A stretch of 52,999 bases of DNA from positions 358,698 through 411,696 of the forward strand of contig BJOX01000192.1 in the NCBI GenBank assembly GCA_009731375.1, in the 5' to 3' direction. Positions 19,601-29,190 of the stretch are shown piece by piece. The notes beneath the pieces are model-generated. The model was given only the letters and a program-made list of their open reading frames with translations, was not told the DNA's origin and did no database searches. The stretch is from Paulinella micropora. Its lineage: Eukaryota; Cercozoa; Imbricatea; Euglyphida. Both the position numbers and the translations under genes were made by a program. Positions within the stretch are counted from its first letter, which is position 1. Each line of letters opens with the position of its first letter.

Positions 19601-20103
19601 TATCGGAAATGTTTTATTTACCCAGTTTATTGAACTATATGTTAGATAACTATTAGTGGGTATTGGTGCGGTTATGACTACATCTGAAAGTGTATCAATT
19701 GAACCGAGGGCGGTATTCCTCCATTTACCATCTACATCATTATATGTTAAGTATTGACCGACCACTGGTGCAGATATGTTAGTGTCTATCAGATTGTATA
19801 GACTGGTTTGATGCGGATTGGAAGTATTGCTTTTGTGTTGAGTTGAGGCTTTGACTTCGTCGTTGTCCCTCACTCGTTGCTCTGTATAGTATAATTTTTT
19901 TCCTTCTTTGATGTCTGATGTTGATTTTAAAGCGAGACGTGTGTCAAATCGCGCATCACTATAATAAAGATTTATTGGGTCGGAATCTTCTGGCACTCTG
20001 TCTGTATTCAGACCGACTATGTTCGTGTTAAGTCTAAGTTTGCGATCGATAGGCTGTCTGTCTCGATTTCTGACAAGCCGAGTAATGATTTATATTGACT
20101 CAT
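16668..20103 (-). pseudogene. Tail-fibre-like protein with S74 chaperone domain, broken
   Basis: More than 1,100 residues. True start is ATG at 20103 (MSQYKSLLGLSEIETDSLSI), directly after TATATA; one frameshift near 20,050 follows. The body holds repeated collar/fibre-like units (NQLLMYSTGQWRN, PFLRLDGTASMTGGLNMG at about 19,390 and again about 18,960) and paired modules (AKIGIQGLTDGTNAKGIFLW, AKIGIQGQTDGTNARGIFVW). The C terminus carries the S74 motif YSDRRKKEDI (Ser/Asp/Lys self-cleavage site), a frameshift near 16,905, then INKLNPVCYR and GLIAQELEEIL. It stops at 16668, where the inversion cuts the domain; the missing end is at 13241-13413. S74 domains trimerise and release phage fibres and spikes. 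Host-cell attachment is inferred. Confidence 0.85.
19019..19028. other. 10-N assembly gap with duplicated flanks
   Basis: The bases TTATAATCACATCGCT stand on both sides of the Ns. The gap is probably an overlap that was not merged rather than missing sequence; the fibre frame agrees with a zero-length gap once the duplicate is removed. Confidence 0.8.
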
Positions 20104-20205
20104 TATATACAAAGATTTTGAAAATCTTTGAGCAAAAAGGTTTTTGTGAAACTTTTTCTAAAAGTTTCAATTAATTATTTATTTATTAAAAAAATCTTAG
20201 TATAA
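20104..20205. promoter_or_regulatory. Divergent promoter region with hairpins
   Basis: Lies between the fibre gene (minus) and the charged-protein gene (plus). Contains two perfect inverted repeats: AAAGATTTT-G-AAAATCTTT (20111-20129) and GAAACTTTT-TCT-AAAAGTTTC (20148-20168). TATATA stands directly before the fibre ATG and TATAA before the other. Confidence 0.5.
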
Positions 20206-20733
20206 ATGCAGTCTCCCGAAGCAAGCAGACAAAATTGGGGAAAAGCAGTTGATGGAATTAAACAAAAAGCAAAGCAGAGAAAAATGGAACACGCCAAAAA
20301 GGTTTTGGAACAATACCGAAATGCAGTTAAAAATGAAGACGAAGATATGGAACGAAAAATAGCAGAGATAGAAAATAAGAATTTAGCAACAGATATTATT
20401 AATGAGAAGGACCAAGATGACACCCCCGAGCAGAGTGAGAGTGAAGATGAATGCGATTTTACTGATATCATTGCTGAAAAGATGGCGAAAATGAAGATAA
20501 GAAGAAAGAAAGCGGAAACTAAGAGAGAAAAGAAGAAGAGTAAGAAACCGGAGCCTGAGCCGGAGAGTGAAGAAAGTGAAAGCGAAAGCGAAAGTGAAGA
20601 AGAAGCACCAAAACCGAAGAAAGGGAAAGGTAAAAAATCAAGCAGTGTGAGTGTGAAGGTATGTAATCAATCTTCTGGTGGTGCTAAGAAAGAAAAAAAT
20701 AATGATGTCTCGCGGATGTTTCTTAAGTTCTAA
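20206..20733 (+). CDS. Highly charged coiled-coil protein
   Basis: A 175-residue intact frame starting MQSPEASRQNWGKAVDGIKQ. Residues 15-70 are a Lys/Glu-rich helix. A Pro-Glu and Ser-Glu repeat tract (PEPEPESEESESESESEEE) follows at about 118-138, then a Lys-rich tail ending MFLKF. No family recognised. The gene is transcribed away from the fibre gene. Composition suggests a nucleic-acid or assembly-associated protein. Confidence 0.6.
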   Translation: MQSPEASRQNWGKAVDGIKQKAKQRKMEHAKKVLEQYRNAVKNEDEDMERKIAEIENKNLATDIINEKDQDDTPEQSESEDECDFTDIIAEKMAKMKIRRKKAETKREKKKSKKPEPEPESEESESESESEEEAPKPKKGKGKKSSSVSVKVCNQSSGGAKKEKNNDVSRMFLKF

Positions 20734-21361
20734 AGTCCAAATGTAAATAATCCAATTAATCTATTAACTTTAAATTCTTGGTGTCGTTTCGTTTTTACAG
20801 GATGTGCTATATTTTTTTTCAAGTATCTTCCGCCACAATCACAATGAATATCAATTTTGTTTTTTTCTTTCCATTCATCCCTCTATTCATCTAATTTTTG
20901 TTTATTGTTTTCATAATAGCTTTGAACTTGTTTTCTTATTTTATCTCCTTTGACTTCGTAATAATGTTTGTTGTATATAAGTTTTTCATGTTTGTGTTCA
21001 TTTCTATACTTAGTTTGAAATTCAGTTATCTTATCTCTGTATTCCTCAAGATATTTTTTTCTTACTCTTCCAGCAATATTTTTATTTACTCAATTTAATT
21101 CTCTAATTAATTCACCTTCTCTTTTATGTAATTCCATTTTGTTATTACAAGGATACAATTCAATTAATTCTATGTAAGCATCATCGTATTTTACAATTTC
21201 ATAAGAAGTCATATAAGGAGACTTTGAATTTAACCATCGTTTATAATCTATTTTATGACTATGTAGTCTTTTATATAATGGTTGAATAGTTGAGCCGATA
21301 TAAATTTCATCTGTATGGTAAGACCTTAATGAATAAATCTTCCCTTCCTTGTATCAGTCAT
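20730..21361 (-). pseudogene. GIY-YIG nuclease, broken copy
   Basis: Starts ATGACTGA at 21361 and loses the frame after two codons through one missing base. The text then reads YKEGKIYSLRSYHTDEIYIG STIQPLYKRLHSH, a GIY-YIG core, and ELHKREGELIREL with the catalytic Glu, before a TGA. Further fragments lead to the conserved tail CDCGGRYLKKNIAHPVKTKR and a stop at 20730-20732. It is a close relative of the copy at 22413-23086. Its end overlaps the neighbouring + gene by three bases. Confidence 0.75.
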
Positions 21362-21429
21362 TATCGTTTTATATCGTTTATTATCGTTATATATAATATA
21401 TAATACTTAACATAAAATTAATTATATAA

Positions 21430-22401
21430 ATGGACAATATAATAATTATTAATACAGAAGGCGCACCTACGGGAGAATTAGTTAAAACAAAAGAAGAAGA
21501 AGCACTAGAAATCCATCATCAGAAAAAGAACCCGAAAATATGGAACACGATATGGGTTGATAAACCATTAGACCAAGTTTTCTTAGACTTAGCAGATATG
21601 AGTAAGATAAAAGATAAGAAAGGAAATAAAGGATATGCTTGGATGCTTGTTTGGATTGATTGTCATTCAAGATATTTAATAATCATTCCATTAAAAAATA
21701 AAACAGCAAAAGAAGTCTATTATGCTTTAAAATCAATCAAATATAAACCGAAATCAATTACTACCGACAGCGGGGGAGAATACAAAGGAGCGACCCGCGA
21801 ATATTTTATTGAAAATGGAATTAGACATGATGTAGTTGAAGTTGACGACCATAGAGCCTTAGCGGTTGTTGATAGAGTTATAAGGAGTATTAGAAGATGG
21901 CTAGACCTTTTATTTGAAACCAATCGTAATTTTGATTGGGTCAGTTATATTCAAGACTTAGTCAAGGCTTATAATCATAAAGTTCATAGAGGAATTCAAG
22001 CTAAACCAGCGGAAGTATTTTTCGGGAGAGATAAAAATACCCAAAAAATCACTCGCGATCATTTAACTAACGACTTCAATGTTGGTAATAGTGTAAGAAA
22101 AGAATTAAAGAGACGGATGTTTGAAAAAGGTGGAAAGCAGTTTAGTAAGCAGATTTACAAAGTAATAGGTAGGTCTGGCTTTAAAATCATTCTATCTGAT
22201 AATGAATTAGTATCACCGCGAGAACTTCTAAAAACTGAATTTACTAAATCAGTAGATGAAGAAAAGCAAATAAAAGATAAAGAGAAAAAAATAACTAAGG
22301 AACGAAACACAAAGAGATTATTAAAAAGAGAAAACATTGATGAAAGTAATGTGAGAACCTCAGATAGAATAAGGAAGAAAACACAAATATTAGATTTATA
22401 A
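21430..22401 (+). CDS. rve-type (DDE) integrase
   Basis: A 323-residue intact protein. The retroviral-integrase fold is visible: first Asp in VFLDLADMS (about residue 59), then WIDCHSRYLIIIPLKNKTA, second Asp in ITTDSGGEYKG (about 115), and the third acidic residue in ALAVVDRVIRSIRRW, where an Asp stands 35 residues after the second Asp; Glu is usual. The C terminus has a small beta module (QIYKVIGRSGFKIILSDNEL VSPREL) and a basic tail. It is expected to insert the element; the perfect 6-bp target duplication at the ends agrees with this class. Confidence 0.87.
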   Translation: MDNIIIINTEGAPTGELVKTKEEEALEIHHQKKNPKIWNTIWVDKPLDQVFLDLADMSKIKDKKGNKGYAWMLVWIDCHSRYLIIIPLKNKTAKEVYYALKSIKYKPKSITTDSGGEYKGATREYFIENGIRHDVVEVDDHRALAVVDRVIRSIRRWLDLLFETNRNFDWVSYIQDLVKAYNHKVHRGIQAKPAEVFFGRDKNTQKITRDHLTNDFNVGNSVRKELKRRMFEKGGKQFSKQIYKVIGRSGFKIILSDNELVSPRELLKTEFTKSVDEEKQIKDKEKKITKERNTKRLLKRENIDESNVRTSDRIRKKTQILDL

Positions 22402-22412
22402 ATTAAGTATAT

Positions 22413-23086
22413 TTAGAGACAGAATACATTTAATCCAATAAGGTTATCAAAATGTTTAGCAGTGGTTATATGTCTTATTCTATGAGAAATATTATATTTT
22501 CCTCCACATACACAACTGATTTTTTTGTTTTTGTTTTCTTTCAAATTTTCCCTGTTAGTCTCTCTATATGTTTTTGAATATTCTTTGTTAAATTTTTTAA
22601 GTATTCTTTTCTTCTTTCCGATACATATTTCTTTTTATTTATTTCAGTATTTTCTTCTCTGTATTTTCTACACCTTTCTTTAACCTTCTCCTCTTGTATC
22701 TTATATTTATCTTTGTTAATTTGATAATATTCCTGATTTTGTTGTTTAATTTTTTCTTTTTTATCCTCTTCCCATTCTTTGATTGTTCTTCCTTCAATTC
22801 TTTTATTAACACAATTTTCCGTATGTCTTATTGTTTCTCCTTCACTCTTACCAAGTTCCATTTTGTTATTACATGGAAACATTTCAATAAGTTCAATGTA
22901 GTTATCATCATATTTCAAAACATCAAAAGAATATACATAATTTTGTTTTCTTTCTTTCCATCTCTTAAATGCTCTTCTATGTTCATGAAGTCTCTTATGT
23001 AGTGGGTTTGTAGTAGAACCAATATATATATGGTCGGTCTGGTATGAACGAATAGCATAAATTTTTCCTTGCTTGTAGTCGGGCAT
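22413..23086 (-). pseudogene. GIY-YIG nuclease, late frameshift
   Basis: The first 175 residues are intact: MPDYKQGKIYAIRSYQTDHI, then YIGSTTNPLHKRLHEHR (GIY-YIG and Arg) and GKSEGETIRH (catalytic Glu), followed by a Lys/Glu-rich helix. The frame shifts near 22,560; in the next frame the text continues to ISCVCGGKYNISHRIRHITT and ends at 22413-22415. The tail with its Cys-x-Cys-Gly and His pair is probably a zinc or DNA-binding module and recurs in all copies here. It may be active without the tail. Free-standing GIY-YIG genes in viruses often behave as homing nucleases. Confidence 0.75.
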
Positions 23087-23344
23087 GGTCCTTTTATGTC
23101 TTATTATGTCCTTAAACTTAAATGGAATTCACCACCACTCACCAGAAAAAGCATACAAAACACTTCTCACACCAGCCACCTTGGCGTTGCCGCTAAAAAG
23201 CCACCAAGTTGAATTTTCACTTGGACAACTTTTTTCTTTTTCGGCGAATTGGAGTTGGAAGAGGAAGACGAAAAAGGTAAATTAGTCCCTTTGGGTCAAT
23301 TGTCAATTGCTTGCTATTGACTAAATTTAATGATGTATGTATGA

Positions 23345-23481
23345 TTTCTCGTAGTGTGCTGTAGAAGGCTTTTTGTTTGTTTTTGTTTCTTTGTATAAAA
23401 AATCAATAGGAGGCTCTGCAACAACCTGGAAGTGTCGAGAATTTGATAAAATTCGCGACACCTTCTAGGTTATCAACTACT
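23345..23481. repeat. PLV1 right terminal inverted repeat
   Basis: The reverse complement matches 3233-3369. It contains the better preserved form of the internal 49-bp hairpin (23423-23471), with arms of 22 and 23 bases around a GATA loop, two mismatches and one bulge. Confidence 0.92.
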
Positions 23482-23487
23482 AGTTTG
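23482..23487. repeat. Right target-site duplication of PLV1
   Basis: AGTTTG, identical to 3227-3232. Confidence 0.9.
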
Positions 23488-24140
23488 GTCTTTGGAAGAT
23501 CTGCAGCAAGTTGCATCTATGGATATAACTAGTATAAAAAGTTAGGTCTTGATAGCATAGCGCATGCAGGGCCGGGCCGGGAATTCGAATTCGAAGACAG
23601 TAGATGGTTTGAAAAGTTGTGAACTTGGAAAATGAATCTAGTGAATGGTCCTGATCCCCCTTTGGTGTGGAAGTTGATTAGGATAAAAGATCAACCTGAC
23701 ACCGCCCGTTGCCAAAAGAAAATCTCACTGTAAGCCCGTTTATTCAAGGTATACCCTGAAATGGTCAAGGTATACCCTGAAAAGCCTCAATATATTGATT
23801 TCTTTACCTTGAACAGCCTCAAAGTAGTGATTTCTATACCTTGAAATTGATAAAAGCATCAAGGTATTGATTTCTATACGATATAGAAAGTGAAAAAAAA
23901 TTTTCCATGTTTCAAGGTAAAAAATTTTATACTTTGAAAGCTTCAATGGTACGTTCGACCCGCAATAAGAAATTAGGAAAAGAACGTGCAGTCGATAAGA
24001 AATCAGGAAAAGGAATCAGGAAGTGTGCCAAAAACAAAATTTAGTATTTTTACCAAAGGTGGGCGGTTCAAATAATTAAAAAACCATTTGTTTGATTTTT
24101 CCCCCGCCTTTTTAATCTTTTCTACAAAGAGTGCCTGTGA
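23488..24140. other. Host flank right of PLV1, with degenerate palindrome repeats
   Basis: No gene seen. Copies of the CAAGGTATACC(C/T)TG motif occur at about 23,745-23,830 and weaker ones to 23,945. An internal repeat (AAGAAATCAGGAAAAG) occurs twice near 23,968-24,010. Confidence 0.55.
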
Positions 24141-24745
24141 TTGATCAAAATGCAGAGTTTACACCCGCAAGGATTTTTTGAATTTTTTTATCAGTCAGGG
24201 ATCTCTCTCTCTCTCTCTACTACTACTACTAGTATCTTTCTCTCTATCTATCTCTCTCTCTCTTTTCTTTCCTTCTCTCAAGATCTCTATCTCTCTCTCT
24301 CTCTCTCTTCCTCCCTCTCGATCTCTCTCTCTCTGTACATGTCTCTCTCTCTCTCTCTCTCTCTCCATCTCATGACAACGTATGATTGAGCGCCTGTCCT
24401 ACGTGGCATTGATCAAGTACGGGCCCTAGTCTTTGTGATGGTTGGTGTACCCATTGCAAAACTACGTGCTTTCAGAACGACTTCGCAGACGTAGGAATGA
24501 ATATCTTTTGATGTATATTGCTGGTACATGTTCCGAGTTATCTCCGTGACGTAGAATGCGTATGCACAAAGGTTTGTTCTACGGTTTTGCGATAAACGCA
24601 TATGAGAGTGTTGGCTTTTTATTTGCTTGCACGTTTTACTTTTTTTACTTACTACATGATGCATCATTTATATGTACTGTATATATTATATATATGCACA
24701 AACTTTTCTCTGCATCTCTTTCTCTCCGTCTCTCTGTTGCTTTTT

Positions 24746-24804
<59 letters not shown>

Positions 24805-25176
24805 CAAGGTATACCTTGCCTTACCAATGTATACCTTGCCCTACCAAAGTATACCTTGAATCACAGTCATATGGTGTGAGCCGAAGGCAATTTACAAAAC
24901 ATTCTAACAGGGCTTAGCGCAAGATAGTTAATACTAGCATACTTATGCACGGCGGAGGATGAACAGTGCATAGCGCAAGATAATTAATACTAACATAAGG
25001 CGATATGAAGGGACTTGCTTACCATTTCATTTACAGCCAACGACAATCCTGTAAGAGAAGAACCTACGGGCTAGGTTGAGGAGAAAACCCTAGTCAGAAC
25101 ATCTTCTTCTCCTCGACTTAGCTCTACTGTACCACGGCGCTGCTGCTCTCTCTCTCTCTCTCACTCTCTCTCTCTC

Positions 25177-25238
<62 letters not shown>

Positions 25239-25248
25239 NNNNNNNNNN

Positions 25249-25281
<33 letters not shown>

Positions 25282-25372
25282 TCACGACAACGTATGCTTG
25301 AGTGCCTGTCCTACGTGGCATTGATAAAGTACGAGCCCTAGTCAAACGACAATTCTGTACCATGGCACTGCT

Positions 25373-25445
<73 letters not shown>

Positions 25446-25515
25446 TATTTCATTTACAGCCAACGACAATTCTGTACCATGGCGCTGCTGCTCTCTCTCT
25501 CTCTCTCTCTCTCAA
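24141..25515. repeat. (CT)n-rich host region with repeated unit
   Basis: Long CT runs (24,200-24,365; 24,750-24,800; 25,147-25,277; 25,377-25,445; 25,493-25,513). A unit containing ACAATTCTGTACCATGGC then GCTGCTG directly before a CT run occurs at about 25,125, 25,350 and 25,465. A second unit (CTCATGACAACGTATGATTG ... GGCCCTAGTC) after a CT run occurs at 24,367-24,430 and 25,278-25,345. Reading frames here are Ser-Leu repeats and not genes. Confidence 0.85.
25239..25248. other. 10-N assembly gap inside a CT run
   Basis: CT repeats on both sides; the length is unknown. Confidence 0.9.
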
Positions 25516-25665
25516 TCAATCAAGGTATACCTTGCCTTACCAAGGTATACCTTGCCCCACCAAGGTATACCTTGAATCACAGTATGCCCTACCAAGGTAT
25601 ACCTTGCTCTACCAAGGTATGCCTTGAACCACAAAAAGTCAGCCTGAAAGTCAGATATATACCTT
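25515..25665. repeat. CAAGGTATACCTTG palindrome cluster
   Basis: At least six copies of the 14-bp palindrome or one-base variants, separated by 6-15 bases (CCAC, ATCACAGTATGCC and similar). Confidence 0.85.
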
Positions 25666-25689
25666 GCCGGCCCACCCATTTTCAAGTGG

Positions 25690-25830
25690 AAATTGCCTGC
25701 TGTGTGCTTTTGAAAGCAACGGGAATCGTCTCTCTTTCTCTATTCTTCCTCTTCGTTTTTATTGAGAGAACAATTTTACAACTTGTGTGACTCCACGGGA
25801 AAAGTATATACTTTCCATATGTAAGTTTTT
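25690..25830. repeat. Dispersed repeat, second copy
   Basis: Shares TTTTATTGAGAGAACAATTT and neighbouring sequence with the reverse complement of about 2830-2960, on the other side of PLV1. Confidence 0.5.
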
Positions 25831-25969
25831 ACGCAAGCCGCAGGCTTACTAGTAATAGAATACTTGCCACTTGTAGAGCTAAGTGCAAAGCAGAATAGAT
25901 AAAATGGAAGAGGTAGCAAGATTTCGTTACCTTGACTCGTGACTGACTATTCCCATCAAACCTTGCCGC

Positions 25970-26115
25970 CGCGAATACCTTGAATTCGTAAGGTCACCGT
26001 ATACTTTGAATTCATAAGGTGTACTTTGAATTTGTAAGGTATACTTTGAATTTATAAGGTATACCTTGGGTACCGTTGAACTCATACCTTGAATTCCTAG
26101 GTCATACCTTGAAGT
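25970..26115. repeat. Degenerate palindrome-family cluster
   Basis: Half-sites TACCTTGAATTC and TACTTTGAAT(T)TAAGGT alternate, so this is a decayed array of the CAAGGTATACCTTG family. Confidence 0.6.
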
Positions 26116-26191
26116 TGCTGTGAGGGTAAGGGATCAGGTGCACTGTGACCGACTGATCAAGGTAATTACGTACATCACTTTCACAGTTCGG

Positions 26192-26297
26192 CAAGTATTA
26201 ATATCAAAAACATGTTACCGGAGCTTATCAAAAAACTTCTAAGCAAGTATTAATATCAGAAAACATGTTACCGGAGCTTATCAAAAAACTTCTAAAC
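26192..26297. repeat. Two-copy tandem repeat (about 53 bp)
   Basis: GCAAGTATTAATATCA ... ACCGGAGCTTATCAAAAAAC TTCTAA occurs twice in direct succession, with one base inserted in the second copy. Confidence 0.85.
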
Positions 26298-26559
26298 AAA
26301 ATTTCTGCTGCCGGGTACATTATTAACTTGATATATAGTGTAACATATAATTTGTAGGACAGAAAAACTTATATTTTATTAATATTCACGATTCAGTCAT
26401 CTGAATCTTCTTCGTCTAAATCTACAATTTTTTCCTGTTCTTCTTCTTGTTGTTCTTGTTGTGCTTCCTCATTTTCCAAATCTATAACTTCTTCCTCTTC
26501 TTCCTGTTCTTGTTCTTGTTCCTGTGCTTGTTCTTGCCTGTGATCTTCTTCTTGATCTT

Positions 26560-26935
26560 CTTCTTGATCTTCTTCTTGTCCGTCTTCTTCTTCTTCTTCT
26601 TCTTCTTCTTCTTTTTCTTCTTCTTCTTTTTCTTCTTCTTCTTTTTCTTCTTCTTGTTCTTCCTTCTTCTTCTTGTTGTTCTTGTTGTTCTTGTTTTTCT
26701 TCTTGTTCTTCTTCTTTTTCTTCTTTTTCTTCTTTTTCTTCTTGTTCTTGTCCTTGTTCTTCTTCTTCTTCTTCTTCTTCTTCTTCTTCTTCTTCTTCTT
26801 CTTCTCCTTCTTCTCCTTCTTCTCCTTCTTCTTCTTCTTCTTCTTCTTCTTCTTCTTCTTCTTCTTCTTCTTCTTCTTCTTCTTCTTCTTCTTCTTCTTC
26901 TTCTTCTTCTTCTTCTTCTTCTTCTTCTTCTTGTC
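26560..26935. repeat. (CTT)n microsatellite
   Basis: Nearly pure CTT repeats with CTTTTT and CTTGTT variants; translated as poly-Glu, poly-Lys, poly-Leu or poly-Ser depending on frame. Confidence 0.95.
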
Positions 26936-26962
26936 GGTTCCTCCTGTTTTCAATTTCTTGCC

Positions 26963-27204
26963 TCAATTCATCTAGCAAGAAATCGTCAGTTATCAGCTCC
27001 ATGAAGTAGAAAGAAGTCTCACTGTTGGGTTTAGGTGCCACGATGCACGGAATCTCCAGGAAGCTAATCGGCAAAAAAGTCGCCTCAATTCATCTAGCAA
27101 AAAATCGTCAGTTATCAGCTCCATGAAGTAGAAAGAAGTCTCACTGTTCGGTTTAGGTGCCACGATGCACGGAATCTCCAGGAAGCTAATCGGCAAAAAA
27201 GTCA
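26963..27204. repeat. 121-bp tandem duplication
   Basis: TCATCTAGCAAGAAATCGTC through GGCAAAAAAGTC occurs twice in a row with three substitutions. It duplicates coding sequence of the transposase-like gene. Confidence 0.92.
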
Positions 27205-28004
27205 GAGACGGTTGGGCAGGTCTCATGTGACACAACCACAGCTGCTGGTCATGCGCACGCGCACGCAAGAGTTCAACTCTGGCCAGATCCCAGCTGTGCA
27301 ACTGGTATGTGACACGTGCATACCATTGTGCGCTTCCACCATACCTCCCAGCGGTAGTCACTCCCCATGCACGTTCATTAAAAGTACCACTAACGTTCTC
27401 ACGTGTCAAAAAGCACGTACCACCCGCGAAGCGTTCAGTCCTCGAAGTGCTGGCCATGCACCTCATCGTGTAGCCCTTGCATGTCATATGTGGTGCCAGT
27501 TCAATGTTCTCGTACGTCAACTGTGGGGGTGCCGGCAGCCCTGCACCCCCTTGTAATACTCTCCAGCACGAGTTGAAAAAATCCTGCAAGTCGGTGACAT
27601 GCCTAGGGCGAGTGCGGAAACGCGAGGACAAACTCAAACTCGGGTTTTCGTTCATGTGGGCTGCGTTAAAGGTGCCAGTGCGCCGACCTGTTGCAACACT
27701 ACATTTTGACATCACGACTTGCGCTTCGATATCAGCTTGTGCCGCTCGTAAGCTTGGCAGTGATAGCGGTCCCGGAGTAACGCTCCAACGCTTCATAAAT
27801 GTGTGCTCCATGTTCCTTAGAGTCTTGACTTGCTTCTTGAGTTCCCCTCCCTCACGTTCCAAACCAAATTCCTGCACTTCTGGTAAGGGTCCCCAGTCCC
27901 GGAAATGCAGAAGTACCTTACAACAAACTGATGCAGATAATAGGCGTGCTCTGTCTTGGGCAACCCGGCCGCGATCTCTACCACCTATGCATAATCATAC
28001 ATAT

Positions 28005-28032
28005 CATCTCTCTCTCTCTCTCTCTCTTTGAG

Positions 28033-28081
<49 letters not shown>

Positions 28082-28140
28082 GTCAAGGTATACCTTGCCC
28101 GTCCAGGGTATACCTTGAAAAATCAGGGTATTCCTTGCAG
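28005..28140. repeat. (CT)n run followed by palindrome copies
   Basis: CT repeats at 28,005-28,078, then three CAAGGTATACCTTG-type copies (28,084-28,133). Likely intronic in the minus-strand transposase-like gene. Confidence 0.8.
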
Positions 28141-28288
28141 AAAACAACAACAGTGTACCAGTTGAACGTTAAAGTCCCCCAAGCCGTCCTTGACCCTGCA
28201 TGGTAACGTCTGCCGCATGCATAGCTTGGCGAGTGCAAACATCTGCTTGATTGTTTTCTTTTGCGGTCAGGCAAGACCGGGTTGCATA

Positions 28289-28771
28289 TCATCGAAGATC
28301 CAACTGCAGTACCTCATAAAAAAATGAGCGCTGGCAGTATTGAGTTACCAAAAATTTTGTAAGGTGACCCAGTGCCGATTTGATCAGGAAGGGTCTTGAT
28401 GCTCTTGAAACGTCTGCAAACCTCGTAACGACCTTTCTCGTCCAGCCCGAACGCAGTGTACAGATCGATGCAAGCTTGCACAGCAGCTGCTTGTGTTTAA
28501 TGATCTTTCCTTTCAGATTCAATGGCTCGCAGGTAATCGCTCTGGTTCTCACCTCGTTTCTGCTCCCGCTCAACAAAAGGAGGCAACGGTTGGATATGTA
28601 CTGCCTTGAGCGTGCATTTAGGATACCAACGTGTGGTTGTTTTGATTAGATGGTCAAACAGGTTGCCAATCAGGTGCATCAGACTCGGATATGTATCCTT
28701 TATCACATCATACAGGGGCACACCACTGAATGCGCCTGGATATTTGACCCCTGCAAAATAAACATGCACTG
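28289..28771 (-). pseudogene. Transposase-like gene, middle exon region
   Basis: The minus strand has a splice-acceptor-like TTTATTTTGCAG ending at about 28,756-28,772. After it the text reads GVKYPGAFSGVPLYDVIKDT YPSLMHLIGNLFDHLI, which resembles the Asp/His region (MHL ... GN ... H) of Tnp2/Plavaka-type transposases. Further on (28,576-28,289) a second frame reads LLCKLASICTLRSGWTRK. The match to the family is by pattern memory only. Confidence 0.45.
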
Positions 28772-28794
28772 CCTCTGAAAAGCCAGAAAATAAA

Positions 28795-29190
<396 letters not shown>

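Larger units (their letters stand above)
3233..23481. mobile_element. PLV1: integrated Polinton-like virus, complete but decayed
   Basis: A 20,249-bp element bounded by 137-bp inverted terminal repeats and a 6-bp target duplication. It encodes the PLV hallmark set: protein-primed-type PolB, rve integrase, packaging ATPase, cysteine protease, major and minor capsid proteins, plus a long fibre with an S74 chaperone domain and GIY-YIG nucleases. Several core genes contain frameshifts or stops, often at A-homopolymers, so this copy is probably not functional. A 3.4-kb internal inversion separates the fibre and protease genes from their ends. Gene content and size exclude a virophage of the standard type (integrase, S74 fibre and gene order differ), but PLV and virophage families grade into each other. 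Confidence 0.93.
26393..27877 (-). pseudogene. Transposase-like gene, C-terminal part with acidic tail
   Basis: The 27,877-27,000 part reads as one frame with a folded-domain look (FNAAHMNENPSLSLSSRF, ALARVELLRARAHDQQLWLC-like text, SFLEIPCIVAPKPNSETSFY). It passes into MELITDDFLLDELRQEIENR and then a long CTT microsatellite coding Glu/Lys runs. The last part returns to non-repetitive acidic sequence with two SUMO-interaction-like motifs (EEEVIDLENEE and EKIVDLDEEDSDD) and stops at 26393. A 121-bp tandem duplication (26,963-27,204) interrupts the domain. I read this as the C terminus of the transposase-like gene that begins near 31,640. Confidence 0.45.

Noticed and set aside
3233-23481. PLV1 as a virophage
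   Set aside because: It has an rve integrase, long terminal repeats with a 6-bp duplication, S74 fibre and PLV-type capsid arrangement; a typical virophage gene set and order is not seen.
26447-27009. Leu-, Phe- and Ser-rich frames on the + strand
   Set aside because: Products of the CTT microsatellite read in the three + frames.
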